Positions 22,306-33,975 of a DNA stretch of 64,000 bases are shown one piece after another (the first letter of the stretch is position 1; every line of letters starts with the position of its first letter). Location of the stretch: the NCBI GenBank assembly GCA_963575745.1, contig CAUYUJ010020282.1, positions 459,381-523,380 on the forward strand, given 5' to 3'. The position numbers and the translations under genes were made by a program. A model generated the notes under the pieces. The model ran no database searches. It saw only the letters and a list, made by a program, of their open reading frames with translations, and had not been told where the DNA came from. The DNA is from Prorocentrum cordatum (Eukaryota > Sar > Dinophyceae > Prorocentrales > Prorocentraceae).

Positions 22306-22558
22306 GGGTCGGTCGGTCAGTCGGTCGGTCGGTCGGTCCTCCTCCTCCTCCTCCTCGTCCTCCTCCTCCTCCTCCTTCTCCTCTGCCTCCTCCTCCTCCT
22401 CATCGCCCCCCCTCCTCATCATATCTCCTCTTCCTCTTCCACCTCCTCCTCCTCCTCCTCCTCCTCCTCCTCCTCCTCCTCGCTCCACCTCCTCCTCCCC
22501 CTCCTCCTCCTCCTCCTCCTCCTCCTCCTCCTCCTCCTCCTCCTCCTCCTCCTCCCCA
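22306..22558. repeat. (GGTC)n run followed by (CTC)n array
   Basis: 22306-22337 is a GGTC/AGTC tetranucleotide repeat. From about 22338 to 22558 the + strand is almost all CTC/TCC. Homopyrimidine ORFs here are artefacts. Confidence 0.9.
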
Positions 22559-22566
22559 TCCTGGAG

Positions 22567-22693
22567 CATGAACAGGTTAGCTCTGCGTTCAGAAACCATC
22601 TATCCCATCAGGTGGGATGAGCGATGTTGTGCAATGCCAGCGGTGACCCCCAACGCCGTTTCAACATCACAGGACCCAGGCCTTCTCTCTCTC

Positions 22694-22724
<31 letters not shown>

Positions 22725-23545
22725 TTCTCTGGGTTCGCGGGGCGCCGCAACCCAGCACCGGGCTTGAGCGATTCATCGGGGGAACAGACCCCATTGCGGC
22801 CACCTCGCGTGACCTTACTAATGCACGGTTTTTCTGATGGAAACAACATCTGAGCGTCCATCATAAGTTCGCTGTCATATTTTGGGCGATGTAATGAGTC
22901 GCGCGAGTGCGAATAGCGGTATTCACCAGCCCCCAAATGACTCACCGATTCCGTGAGTCCGACAGCCGTTCCAGGCGCGGCAAGACAGGCCACCGTGTCC
23001 TACAGGGAGGTGGCACGAGATAGCTGGGCGCACCAACGGGGTTAAGGCGCCCCGCTTTGCCAACGGTGACCCCCAACGCCAGCGGGAGGTCTGGACCAAA
23101 GGGTTCCTGAAAAATGAGTAAGTTAGTTCTGCGTTCGGAAACCATCCATCCCATTTTGCTGGGACAAGCGAAGCTGTGCCAACGTTGACCCCCGACGTCG
23201 GCGGGAGGTCGTGAACAAGAGGGTTCTTGACACATGAGTCGGCTTGCTCTGTGCTCAGAATCCATTTATCCCACTCAGTGGGATAAGCGATGCTGTGCAA
23301 TGCCAATGGAGACCCCCGACGCCAGCGAGAGGTCTGGACCAAAGGGTTCCTGAAACCTGAGTAGGTTAGTCCTTCGTTCAGAAACCATCTACCCCACTAA
23401 GTGGGATAAGCGATGTTGTGCGCTTCGAAGGTCTGGACCTAACGGTTCCTGACACATGAGTAGATCTGTGTTCAGAAACCATCGATCCCATTCAGTGGGA
23501 TAAGCGATGTTGTGCGTTGCCAACGGTGACCCCCGACGACGTTTT
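22567..23545. repeat. ~95-126-bp tandem repeat family with an inserted second repeat
   Basis: Monomers share CAGAAACCAT(C), a CCCA...GTGGGA dyad and AAGCGATGTTGTGC followed by GACCCCC(G/A)ACG. The CAGAAACCAT landmark sits near 22587, 23132, 23258, 23377 and 23471. 22680-22728 is a (TC)n run. 22925-23055 is a different repeat with a diverged copy at 23690-24000. Confidence 0.75.
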
Positions 23546-23579
23546 GGCTCATGCGGAAAAGGTGCTGAATGCCAACGCC

Positions 23580-23582
<3 letters not shown>

Positions 23583-23644
<62 letters not shown>
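23583..23644. repeat. (TA)n then (TG)n microsatellite
   Basis: About 20 TA units followed directly by about 11 TG units. Confidence 0.95.
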
Positions 23645-23689
23645 ATCAAATCATCGCGGAACGAAGTAGGACTAGTGGTACTCATCAGC

Positions 23690-24000
23690 CCCCCAATGGC
23701 TCACTTATTCCGTGAGTCGGACATTGGGGCTTCAGCCCCATTGGCCGCTTGAGCGGACAAGTCGTGCCCCCCCAGGCACACAATACCCTTTCCACGCCCC
23801 TCTGGCCTGCTTAGGTGGCCCCGAGTCGGTCACACAGCCGTTGCAGGCGCGGCACTCCATCTGGCCTGTTTTGGTGGCCCAAGAGGGGGAAACCTCGGCC
23901 ACAGCCGTTCCAGGCGCGGCAACACGGCCACCGTGCCCTACAGAGTGGTGACACCAGGCAGCTGGGCCCACCAACGGGATTAAGGCGCCCCAAAGCCATA
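23690..24000. repeat. Second copy of the 22925-23055 repeat, internally duplicated
   Basis: Shares ATTCCGTGAGTC, CAGCCGTTCCAGGCGCGGCA and CACCAACGGG(G/A)TTAAGGCGCCCC with 22925-23055. Additional internal copies of GCCGTT(G/C)CAGGCGCGGCA lie near 23840 and 23904. Confidence 0.75.
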
Positions 24001-24049
24001 TCACCTCAAGTCCTCCTCCTCCTCCTACTACTCCTACTCCTCCTCTTCC

Positions 24050-24830
24050 TAGGCTAAACTCAGAAGTTTGACCCAGAAGGCTCGAGAGCCCCTAAGCGTC
24101 TCTGGGAGCTTGCAGGTCTGCTTTTGAGAGAGGTGAAGATCAGGGTGCACGAGCCTCCATAGTCTGATGTGCAGTTCTGTGTTACCCGCCACCCCAAGGG
24201 CTAGTCGTATCGTATCGTATCGCATCCCCCCCTTCATCTTGCTCCTCTCAGCGGTGGTGCGGGCCAGGCCTGGGCCCGAAGACGGTCTGAGCTGACGCGC
24301 CGTCAGCTTGCAGGCGTGGTGCGGGCTCGTTCGAGGCTGCAACCTGGAGGCGGGCAATGGATTTGGTCCGTGCTTCTTTGGTGTGTGGTGCCAGGCCGCA
24401 GGATTCGCAGGACCTTCGCTCAGGGCCGCCCCCTGAGGGCCAGGGGCGGCACCCCCGCGACTGGTGAAGTGAGGGAGGAAAGAGAGAGGCTGGAGGAGGC
24501 ACGTTGGAGGAGGGCGGAGGATGAGGAGTAGGGGGGAAGAGTCGACCGCTCAGGGGGCACCGCAGGGGTCGAGGTGCAGCTCGCGCCCGCCCCGCGGACC
24601 TCCGGCGCAACGCTCTTCCTGGACGTGGGCCCCCTGGTTGGACAGGAAAGCCTGGAAGCTTCCGCTCGTCGTGGATCTCCCCCGCGACCGGGGCGGCGCG
24701 GCGAGGGCCGCCGCGAGGTGCAGCCCGTGGCCTCGGCGCAGCCCGTGGCCTCGGCCGCCGCCAGCCTCGCTGCCACGGCGGAGGAGCGGCTGCGCCCGCC
24801 GAGGAGGAGGGGGGGGATCCTCCCTCCTCC
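24050..24830. other. Unassigned; possible coding stretch on +
   Basis: A pentanucleotide run (CGTAT) lies at about 24207-24225. The plus frame near 24690-24810 reads VQPVASAQPVASAAASLAAT with an 18-bp internal duplication; it could be an exon or simply GC-rich sequence. Confidence 0.35.
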
Positions 24831-24831
24831 C

Positions 24832-24952
24832 TCCTCCCTCCTCCCTCCTCCCTCCTCCCTCTCCTCCTCCTCCTCCTCCTCCTCCTCCTCCTCCTCCTCC
24901 TCCTCCTCCTCCTCCTCCTCCTCCTCCTCCTCCTCCTCCTCCTCCTCCTCCG
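24832..24952. repeat. (CTC)n array
   Basis: CCTCC units then about 90 bp of uninterrupted CTC. Confidence 0.95.
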
Positions 24953-24999
24953 GGAGCAGGGGGTGGGGCGAGCAATCCCCTTCCGTGTTCGGACGTGTG

Positions 25000-25135
25000 C
25001 GTTGGTTCTCGGCGGTCTTCCAGCCTCGAGGTGCCCTCCAGCAGCTGCGCTTCGCCGAGAGCGTGCCGGGGATGCCCAGATCGTCCCAGACGGCCTCCGG
25101 AGAGCCGAGTTTAGACCCGAAAGCCAAGGGGCCAC
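25000..25135. repeat. Dispersed repeat R4, copy 1
   Basis: Matches 45296-45436 over about 135 bp: GTTCTCGGCGG, CGCCGAGAGCGT, CCGGAGAGCCGAG are shared. On the minus strand both read GTLSAKR/GTLSARR, but the two are otherwise diverged. Confidence 0.65.
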
Positions 25136-25249
25136 GGCAGGGGGGGGATAGGGTCAGTGGGGAGGAGGGAGGGAGCGAGGGAGGCGAATGAGGAGGGGTA
25201 GAAGGGGAGCGAGAGGGAGGATGGGATCAATGGCAAGAGGGTGGTGAGG

Positions 25250-25310
25250 AGGAGGCGGAGGAGGAGGAGAAGAGGAGGAGGTTGGAGGAGGAGGAGGAGG
25301 AGAAGGCATT
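25250..25310. repeat. (GGA)n homopurine tract
   Basis: Interrupted GGAGGA run, + strand. Confidence 0.85.
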
Positions 25311-25482
25311 CTTCAAAACTGCGCAATCACTGCGCAAGCAAGCAACGAGAATACGCAGGAGGGGTAATTAGCTCCAGGAATTCAATCCACGAGTGCAGAG
25401 CGTGAGAGGCACCGGCATCATGACAAATCTGGACGGATTCCGAATGTGGTAGGAAGGGGGCCTGGTTTGGGGGGGTGAACAC

Positions 25483-25530
25483 CCCGCCGCGCCAGCTCGT
25501 CCTTACGCTTCTTGGTCAGCTCTGGTGGGG
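25483..25530 (-). CDS. Candidate small internal exon, unknown gene
   Basis: On the minus strand it follows TTCTCTAG and reads PPELTKKRKDELARRG, then a possible GT donor (two registers). The composition is unlike the surrounding low-complexity sequence. Its phase does not fit directly to the candidate exon at 25679-25729, so they may not be adjacent exons. No family recognised. Confidence 0.35.
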
Positions 25531-25678
25531 CTAGAGAATGGACGATTCTAACATTCAGATTGTTACGATCATTCAAAGATGACCCCACACTGGGTGCAGC
25601 AAGCTGTTGCAAAAACATGGAAAACCCTGTGCTCAATGTTTCTAGAACTAACACCGCCCATCTGCTCCCCCACCTTAC

Positions 25679-25729
25679 ATCTGGCATATCAGGAGCGGGC
25701 CCCTTGACCTCATCGGCAGCCGCCACGGC
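25679..25729 (-). CDS. Candidate small internal exon, unknown gene
   Basis: 51 nt, minus strand, bounded by CCCAG and GTAAGG, reading AVAAADEVKGPAPDMPD. Both splice signals are good and the length is a multiple of three. The rest of the gene was not found. Confidence 0.4.
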
Positions 25730-25847
25730 CTGGGACAAGCACACACACGGTGCTGAACTCCTGAAATCATTCACCACCAAATCGGGATCGAGTTCGATAG
25801 CGTGGCTGACCGACCCGGACAAGCAGGAGTGGGCGGAGCGGCACGAG

Positions 25848-25922
25848 GAGGAGGAGGAGGAGGAGGAGGAGGAGGAGGAGGAGGAGAGGTAGCAGCAGTT
25901 GGAGGAGGAGGAGGAGGAGGAT
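25848..25922. repeat. (GGA)n array
   Basis: Two homopurine runs separated by CAGCAGTT. Confidence 0.95.
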
Positions 25923-26355
25923 AATGCAACAGGGGTGGGGGAGGAGGGCCATTGCTTGGGGGAGGGTTGGGGCTTGAATGCACGTCGGAAGCCCTCGAAG
26001 GCCCAGGCAACTCGCCAACAACCCCTCAGCGAGGCCGCGGGCGATCGCACCGGCAGGCCCACACAGCATTCCGACGTGCACCGCGCATTCCTCCTCTCCC
26101 CCAGGCGCGGGGGGGGGGGCAGGCGGATCTCGGTCAGCCTGTGAGTCGGGCTGCTCTGGCCGCCCCTCGGTGCTGCCAATCCTGCCCGGTCACCCGCGGG
26201 GGGGCGCGGGAAGAGTGTCGCGTCCGCCGGCCTGGGCAGGAGGGCGGTCCTCCTCGGGGGGGCCTGCGCACGGGCGCGGCGACAGCTGCGCTGCGCGGAG
26301 GGAGGAGCGGTAAGTTCGGTGGCTTTCTCTCCCCGCCGCCGCGTTACCCCCGCTA

Positions 26356-26437
26356 GGGGAACAGACAATGATATAAACATAAAAGCTCTGAGGTCCGCGC
26401 GGACCTCAGGATGTGGATGTTTACGTCATTGTTCCTC
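26356..26437. mobile_element. Short fold-back element, F1-like
   Basis: 82 nt with arms GGAACA...ACAATGA..TAAACAT and CTGAGGTCCGCG on the left, inverted on the right (CGGACCTCAG, ATGTTTACGTCATTGTTCC). ACATAAA next to a CTCCGCG-like core resembles the F1 ends, but the central part is missing. Minus-strand coding sequence lies nearby. Confidence 0.6.
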
Positions 26438-26781
26438 CGGCGCCACCCCGCGAGGGGCGAGGAGGTGGCGGGAGGGAGGCCAGGAAGGGGGGCGACGAGG
26501 AAACGGAGGACTGCTCCGCAGAACAGGCGGTGCACAGAGGGTTGCAGGAGGCATGGGGATGGAATGCTGTGAGAGATCTGGAGGGGAGGGGCGGGGAAAC
26601 AACCGACTGCCGCCCACACTCGGCAGACGGCAGACCGACGACCAAGCGGGCCTCCGACCAGAGGCGCTCCACGATCGAGCGCGCCTCTTCCCCTGCTGCC
26701 ACGGCTCCCACTCAATCACGCCCCACCACGACAGCAATGTCGGGATGTAGACAGTCAGTCTCCGCCCCCACGGCAGCACCA

Positions 26782-26955
26782 TCAGACCTCGTCCTTGAAG
26801 TCCTTCGCGGCGGAGGTCTTGACGACGGACGTTGGCAGCTTCGCGTGGTACCGCGAAGCTGCCCGTTCTTCTCCGGCCGCCTCGTGGCAGTAGCCCGCCT
26901 TCTCCGTGTCCTCGTCCTCGGGCGCCGCCTCGCCGATCTCGAAGGATTCCGGGAC
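26782..26955 (-). CDS. Terminal coding exon of an unknown acidic protein
   Basis: Minus strand. After a 3' splice site (GCCGGCAG) the frame reads VPESFEIGEAAPEDEDTEKA, then GYCHEAAGEERAASRYHAKL and PTSVVKTSAAKDFKDEV, stop TGA. That is 57 residues with the mixed composition and GC3 bias of real coding sequence. I do not recognise the family. The exon before it should lie at higher coordinates; the open minus frame at about 27050-27220 (KWGPKLGGVGMEEAGFRPSR) is one possibility, unproven. Confidence 0.55.
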   Translation of the reverse strand, partial: VPESFEIGEAAPEDEDTEKAGYCHEAAGEERAASRYHAKLPTSVVKTSAAKDFKDEV

Positions 26956-27574
26956 CTGCCGGCGTGCGCCCTGGGCGCGTGCTTGGGAAATGCAGCGCGC
27001 TCACGTGCGGCAACGGCCGTGCGGGCGAGACCTCCCCCCAGCCGGCTTCCTTCCGCGCGTGGCGCCTTCCGCTCCGAGGCAGGAACCGCCCGCAGATCGC
27101 GCCGCGACGCTGGTGACTTCGCGACGCGACGCGACGACTTGGACGGAACCCGGCCTCCTCCATCCCGACACCGCCGAGCTTGGGGCCCCATTTGCCCGGG
27201 CGCGCCGTCCAGGCTCGCCCAGCACGGGCCCAGGCCGGGCCCAGGAACGCTTCCACGCGGTTCTCCGCTTGGGCGCCGCGGTCTCTCTCACTCTCTCTTT
27301 CTCTCTTGTTTTCTCCTGCGTTCCTGTATTTCTTCTTCCATATATGAGCGTATGGCCCTCCGTGCGCACAATGACCCCCTAGTGCGAATCTACTACGGAA
27401 ACATACACGATGCCTACGGCTTTCGCACTCGAGTTTGAGGTTGTTTGATGTATTAGAGGGGTTTGCCGGCTCAAGTTCGGAGCGGTGCTCACCCACTGCA
27501 AGTGCAGTCGCTTCCCTCCAACCTTTGAAATCGGCTGGGTCGCGGCGGTCGGTCGCGTCGTTCCACCGCCTGGT

Positions 27575-27797
27575 CTGCAGCTCCAGCGAGGAGGCTCCCA
27601 GTACTCAGCAGTTTCGTTCCCAACGCAACACCCACTACTCAACAGACCTGATATCCAAGCTAAACATGAAAATAACCTTCTACTCAACCCCTTCCGACTA
27701 CAACACCACACCCACGACTCAACATCCTCCGTTTCCGACGCAACACCCAATACTCAACAGGCTCTCTTCTCCAATATGAATTTGAAAATGACAAAGT
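27575..27797. repeat. ~115-bp satellite, left block
   Basis: Built from CCAACGCAACACCCA and TACTCAACAG words with an AATTTGAAAAT segment once per ~115 bp. The same satellite resumes at 31565 beyond the LINE. Confidence 0.75.
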
Positions 27798-28064
27798 AAT
27801 TGTTTCCTCTACTTGCACTAGGGGCTCACGTTGCACGAGGAGCTCAATGGGCACTATGGGCTCAAGGGGCCAAATGACTGCCCGCATGTCTGCCCATCGC
27901 GTATGATGGTGCCGCAGGGTTCTCGCTTTCATTGAGCTCTTGGTTTTTGCACATATCCATCTGTCACAGGACTCATACTTGTGATTTTTCGGTGGACGGC
28001 ATCCCAGGTATCCGGCTCACGACTGCATGGGCGCATGTTTTCCCCAAGCAGGGAATGTTTTAAA

Positions 28065-28869
28065 TTCAATGTGGTTGCTTGGAACGCTCAGAAGCGGCCT
28101 TTCTCTAGGGCCAAGCATGTTTTGGCATGGCTGAGGCGTCGATATGGGCATCTGACCGTCGCATGATTGCAAGGAGTCCCCAAATGGGGACCAATCGCCA
28201 CGTCCAGTGTATCAGTTCGTATTGTTGCAAAGCATGATTGTGCAGTAGTAATCCCGAGAGCGTGAGTGGAAAATGTTGTATGGGAGCAGCATTCCGCATA
28301 CTATTGCGTCGTCGCCGTTCGCCACTTCATGTTCGCAGCTGGGCATCTTCTGACAGCCAGACGTTACATGATCTTGCCATTGCCATTGACGTTGTTCGGA
28401 CTCTTGTCAAACAACGCGGGCTGACTCCTGAAGTTCATTGGGGCATTGACGCGAACGTCACACCGAAGGCAACTGAAGGCAAGCTGACAGGAGGGTGCGC
28501 GGCCGCGCCAGCATGCAACACACGTCATGAGCTTTTTGTTGAGTTTCGAGTTGAAGGCTGCGAATACTTTTGGACATGCATTCGACGAGACCTTGCTTTT
28601 CACTAGAGTGGGCCGGAAACGCACAGCGCGCGCGAAAAGCCAGATCGATGTTATTTGTTGTTCTCGTGGATCTGATGTGGAAGCTCGGCCGAATTTCGGC
28701 ATAGATCAAGACCGGGGGAACGAACTTCGTAAGTCTGATCATTTTCCAGTGGCAGGCATTGTTAAATCTCGCTGCGTCTTGCACACACTTCGAAATCGGA
28801 CTGCAGATCTCAAGAGCACGCAGCGCAAGCTTGATTTCACAGACGCTGGACTCCAGTTTGCGTTTTAGA
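28065..28869 (+). pseudogene. LINE APE-type endonuclease remnant
   Basis: Begins FNVVAWNAQKRPF (28065), the typical start of the fold with the catalytic Asn. After a frameshift it gives LTPEVHWGIDANV (GDFN-like). After another it gives KSQIDVICCSRGSD and KSDHFPVAGI, the SDH catalytic box, near 28735-28765. At least two frame changes. Confidence 0.7.
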
Positions 28870-28894
28870 GGGAAGTATCCGTTGATCGGAGTTA

Positions 28895-30934
28895 TTGTGC
28901 CTCCCTGGAGGCTTGCAGTCAGGCTGCATGGAGTGCTTTGCACAGGGTACAAACGCTGACGGGTTGGCGGGTTGCGACGCCGACGACAAGTATATGCAAG
29001 CGGTTTTGACAGAACGCAAGCCTTCGAAAAGGAGACGCGCCATGGCGGCCAGCCCTATGAGGGCGGCCGGCCAGAAACGCCAGTCAAACGAAATTGTTTT
29101 GACAGCTTTGGCCAAAACGAACAATGTGCTAGACACGCCGCCCCCCGCTGTTCTCAGCATCGGCGGCGAGGAGACGTCGGATCGAAATTCTTGGCAGGAG
29201 GCGCTCGACAGCGTTGGCCAGCGCAAGTTTTCGGGTACTCCGGCGGATGCTGTTGGACGACACTTTCATTGGCAAGCCTTCTTTCAGGGTTTTGCGATGC
29301 ACCTCACCAAACTCTCCTCTGACAGCGCGCCCGGTTCTGATGGGATTTTCGGCAAGGCTTGGAAGCGCGCGCCACATTGGTTGAAATGTTGCATCTTCGA
29401 GTTCTTTGAAAAGCGATGGTCCGATATCGATCGGAAGTTGGATGATACAGCGACTTGGAAACGGCATGTCCTCAGAGGAACTGGCAAAGTCAAAGCTTCA
29501 CGCACATTTTCCGATTTTCGTTGGTTGGGGCTTATCGACACCCCTAGGAAAAGTTGCAACAGGCCATTTCGCACGCTTCTATACCGCGTACTGTTGAACG
29601 ACCGTGGAGGGCTGAACAAAATGGATATAAACGCGGAGCGTCAGTTGATGGCATTTTCGGATTACTGTATGAAAGTGTTTGCTACGCGAAGAAATGGAGC
29701 GGATCGAAGCCTGTTCTAGGAGCGCAGGACGTGCTCACTGCATTCGATTCTGCACGGCACTCTGACGTTCTGAATGTTCACACTCAGGCGGGGACCTCCC
29801 CCCACCAAGTGTTAGCGCTAGCACGAGAGATTAGTGGAGCATCCGTTCGCCTCAGTGTTCCTGAGATTGCGGAGTCTTGCGTTTTGGACATGGGGAAAGG
29901 TTTGAAGACCGGAGGGAAGGCGGACCCAGATATTTTCGTTTACATGTTCGGGAGTCTGTTGCACGACCTTGAGCTCGAGTGGGAGCTGCTCGGCTTCGGT
30001 TTCGAACTTCGAATCGCCAGCGAAGATAACCAGCGCAGCATGGGTAGATAATCTATATTTGCTAGCAGCAGACACTTGCCAATACGATCTCATGGTTCGC
30101 TCTATCACCGCAGCGATACGTCAACGTTACGGCTTGGAGTGGAAACCGTCCTCGTTTGAGTTAGTAACCGTCGGCATTGACATGACCAGCGACGCGCATG
30201 TGATTCAGGGTGACGATTTTGAGTTTAGATACTCCGTCAAAGCTTCCATCGAGGCTCTCGGTGGCGTGCTGGACACAGAGAGGCCGACGCCGGCGTTACG
30301 ACAGCATCGCCTTGCAAAAGGAGATTCCGCATTTTTTCGATACCGCAAACAACTTTCAGGCAAGGCGCCGGTAAGTTTGAAGCTGCAGGCCTACGCAGCC
30401 GCGCCTCGTGAAGTCGCTTTGCACTTGTCTCCAATACTACACTGGACAGCGACCAGTCTGATGGAGTCCACTTCGCAATCTTGGAGCGGCTTTATACCCA
30501 GATTCCGCACGAGAAGGCAACGGCGACGCAGCTGGCGACGATTCGTTCGGACAGAGATCCAGAATGGTGGGAGCTGGCGAAGCAGGAGCTGGTTCACAAA
30601 CGCAAGCGGGGCGATAATATGGTGCATGTTTCGAGTGGGCCACAGGAGCATATCTACAACATCTTCATTCTCTTTTGGGGCATGGGGTGGAGATGCAAGC
30701 TCGAAGCGTGTCTTGATTCATCAGAATGGAAACAAGGGAAGCAACAGTTCGTCGTGGACGTCTGCCGCGAACTTCGCCTTCCCGCGCCACCCTCATCGCA
30801 CGGCAGGGCGCAGCAGTTTGGCCAGACGAGCACAGACTCTGGCAGTGCGGACTACGACTTGCAGAACATGTGCGTGCCGACGCGGTTGCAGCGGGACCAG
30901 TTGTGGGCTCATCGTAGTGCCTGGCCGCAGCTAG
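28895..30934 (+). pseudogene. LINE reverse transcriptase remnant
   Basis: 28895-29719 has SSDSAPGSDGIFGKAWKRAP and FSDFRWLGLIDTPRK (fingers). 29554-30051, in another frame, has GYKRGASVDGIFGLL and VLGAQDVLTAFDSARHSDVL (motif A). 29969-30934 has ITSAAWVDNLYLLAADTCQY, where WVDN stands in for the YADD box. These three overlapping frames are one RT broken by frameshifts. Confidence 0.75.
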
Positions 30935-31470
30935 AATTCATCGTTGACAATGCTATCTTTGCGGGTCTCATTAACGCGGAAGCACAGGTGACGAATGCTA
31001 GTACGAGCCAGCGGTCCAGCACCTATGGGAGCACACCTACGGTCTTTCAGCAGCTTTTTTGAATACAAAGCCAGATTCTTTAACACGCACGAATGGAGAG
31101 CACGCGGATTCAACGTTGCAGCGGATTTGGTATGCAGCGTGGTGTTGGGGGGACATTCTGGAGTCGAGGCTGTCTCGCACGAGACCATCGTGCGGGCGTT
31201 GGCCGGTGGATCACACCTACAGATATACTCTGACGGCGGTTACCGACGAGGGTGCGGGGCAAGTGCCATTGTTTTTGTCCTTGTTACCTGGAAGAACGGC
31301 AGCTGATCTTGCCGGTTATCGGAGTTACCACATCGACAACGCGCGGTCGGCTTTCGAGGCGGAGCTCATTGCTGCAGATATGGTTGTGGATTTTGCACGC
31401 GAGTCACAAGAACCATACAAACAGTTGCATGCTCAAAGCAGAAGGCGTCGAGTGATTTTTGGTTGGAAGT
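30935..31470 (+). pseudogene. LINE C-terminal RNase H remnant
   Basis: 31200-31300 reads LQIYSDGGYRRGCGASAIVF, the RNase H beta-1 strand with its catalytic Asp. After a frameshift, SAFEAELIAADMVVDFARES supplies the catalytic Glu. The later His/Asp motif is not seen before the frame closes at 31472. Confidence 0.7.
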
Positions 31471-31564
31471 GAATCATTAGAGTTGGAGTTGTTCTTTATC
31501 CGTGTATATTGTCACATGTGGAGGCAACCTGAGCAAGGGAGTCAAGCAAAAAAAACTGTTCCCC

Positions 31565-32190
31565 TGCCCGTCCGTCTACAACACAGCACCCAGTACTCAA
31601 CAGCTTCGGTCTCCAACGCAACACCCACTACTCAACAGACTCCGTCCCAAACTGGAATTGAACAAATAACCTTCCACTCAACCCCATCCGCCTCCAACAC
31701 AACACCCAATAGTCAACGACCTCCGTCTCCAACGCAACACCCCATGCTCAACCGGCTCAGTCGCCACAATGAATTTGAGAGTACCTCTCTATTCTACCTC
31801 TTCCGTCTACAACACAACACTCATATTAAACAGCCTCCGTCTCCAACACAACACCCACTACGCAACAGCTTCTCTCCCCAAGCCGAATTTTCAAAACAAA
31901 TTCTAGTCAACCCCCTCCGTGTACAACACGACACCCAGTACTCAGTAGCTTCCGTCCCCAACACAACGCCAAATATTCGAACGGCCCCCTCCCCAAGCCA
32001 AACTTGAAAATAGCATTCATTCAACGCTTTCCGTCTACAACACAACACCCATCACTAACCCATTCGTCTCCAACATGAACACCCACTTTTCGGCAGACCC
32101 CCTTCCCCTAGCAGAATTTGGAAATATTCTACTACGCAATTTTTAATAGCACCCAGTACTCAACGCCTCTCGTCTCTAACGCACGAACCA
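31565..32190. repeat. ~115-bp satellite, right block
   Basis: About five units. The AATTTGA-like landmark recurs near 31657, 31771, 31883, 31999 and 32113, and each unit contains two or three CAACACAACACCCA sub-repeats. It continues the array seen at 27575-27797. Confidence 0.8.
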
Positions 32191-32640
32191 ACCCACTCCG
32201 AATCCTCGCTTCCACGGTCGGCGCACGCACCTGAACCTTCCCCTTCCCCTTGCCATTTTCCAAAAGGAAAAGAAGGGTTCATGGTGCGTGCGGAGACTAC
32301 TATATGCATATTATCTTACGCGCCTTTCCGACGGAGTAGAGCTCGGAGGTGGTTGATTGTGAAGCCGTAGTTCTTTTTTGGACAGCTTGGCTCGGGCTCT
32401 TCCAAATTTTGAAAACCGGACACGCCACGTTACAGTTCAAAAGCACAGTTGTTTGCCAACAATGTTAACAAGGCAGCCTCCAAGTACACACGGACATTCG
32501 GTTGTTTTGAGCCCGAGCCTTTGAAACACGCAGTTTCGTTTGAGACGTGTTCCATACACCGAGCCGCTGCACAGCACGATTCTTAGAACCAGGCAGCTTC
32601 GCCTGAGACATCCTCCCAAAATCGAGACCCAACGTAGGCG
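32191..32640. other. No recognised feature
   Basis: Non-repetitive sequence; no supported gene. Confidence 0.5.
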
Positions 32641-33120
32641 ACACACAGAGAAAAAAGACACATACCGCAAACATACCATACAAGACACACCACACACTGT
32701 ATTCAGATACCTCTATATACATACATATATACATATATATATACACATATACATACATACAGGTGTGTATACATATAGAGAATACACACACAATACACAT
32801 ACACACACACACGCATCACACACAACACACCCGGCACAACCAATACACAACGCACACGCACAATACGTTCAACACACAGAATACGCCTAGCACACATACA
32901 CACACCGGCGATCCACACATACTCACCCACACAGAGCACACACAACACATGCACACAGCACGCAAAGCACACACCTTACATCACGCACGCACACGCTTTG
33001 CACACGTGTAGAAAGGCCTGCGCACGACCGTGCCACTTATGTACATGTGCAAGCAAGTGTGCGCTATTTGTTATACTTATGAATATATATATGTATATAT
33101 ATGTATATATATATATTAAA

Positions 33121-33145
<25 letters not shown>
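32641..33145. repeat. CA-rich region with (TATACA)n and (TA)n microsatellites
   Basis: ACACAC/ATACATAC words to about 33005, then ATATATAT blocks at 33080-33145. Confidence 0.9.
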
Positions 33146-33151
<6 letters not shown>

Positions 33152-33357
33152 CATGTGTGTATCCCTCTCCTGTTCCTCGCGCGGCGCTCCCACCCGACCC
33201 CTCCCAGGACGCTGTCCGCAGCGACGCAGGCCCCTGCGCGAGCCCCGCCTTCGGCGTCGATGGCCAGGTCGGCGCGGCAGCTCGTCGGCTGCTCGGCCTG
33301 TTTTCCTCTGAGCCTCCTCTTCTCTCCTCCTCCGCCTCCTATCCCCCCCGCTCTCTT

Positions 33358-33369
33358 CATGATCAGTAC

Positions 33370-33419
<50 letters not shown>

Positions 33420-33421
33420 GT

Positions 33422-33455
<34 letters not shown>

Positions 33456-33975
33456 GTATCATCATCAGCAGCATCATCATCACAGTCACCATCATGATCA
33501 GCATCGCCATCATCATCATCATCATCAGCAGCAACATCGTCATCATCATCACCACCAACATGGTCGTCATCATCATTAGCAGCATCATCAGCATCAGCAT
33601 CGTCAGCATCATCATCAGCAGCATCAGCGTCATCATCGTCAGCATCATCATCGCCACCACCACCACCATCATTGTCACCATTATCACAATCACCACTACC
33701 ATCCTCATCGCCATCGTCATCAACAGCAGCATCGCCACCTTCATCATCGCCACCACCAGCATCGCCATCATCATGCTCAGTATCATCATAGTCGTCGCAA
33801 TCGTCATTGTCATTATCATCAACACCACCAGCACAATCACTATCACCATCACCATTCTCAACACCACCACCAGCATCATCACCTTCATCATCATCAGCCG
33901 CATCATCATCAGCAGCATCATCACCACCATCAGCATCATCAGCATCATCAGTATCGTCATCGTCGTCATCATCAG
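33358..33975. repeat. (ATC)n imperfect array, ~620 bp
   Basis: ATC with CAC, AGC and GTC variants. Poly-His, poly-Ile and poly-Met frames are artefacts. Confidence 0.95.

Larger units (their letters stand above)
28065..31470 (+). mobile_element. Degenerate LINE (endonuclease, RT, RNase H)
   Basis: Plus-strand fragments in several frames give the domain order of a non-LTR retrotransposon with an APE endonuclease and a C-terminal RNase H. Stops and frameshifts throughout show it is dead. It lies inside a ~115-bp satellite, present on both sides, which suggests insertion into a pre-existing array. The exact ends and target duplication could not be set. Confidence 0.75.
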
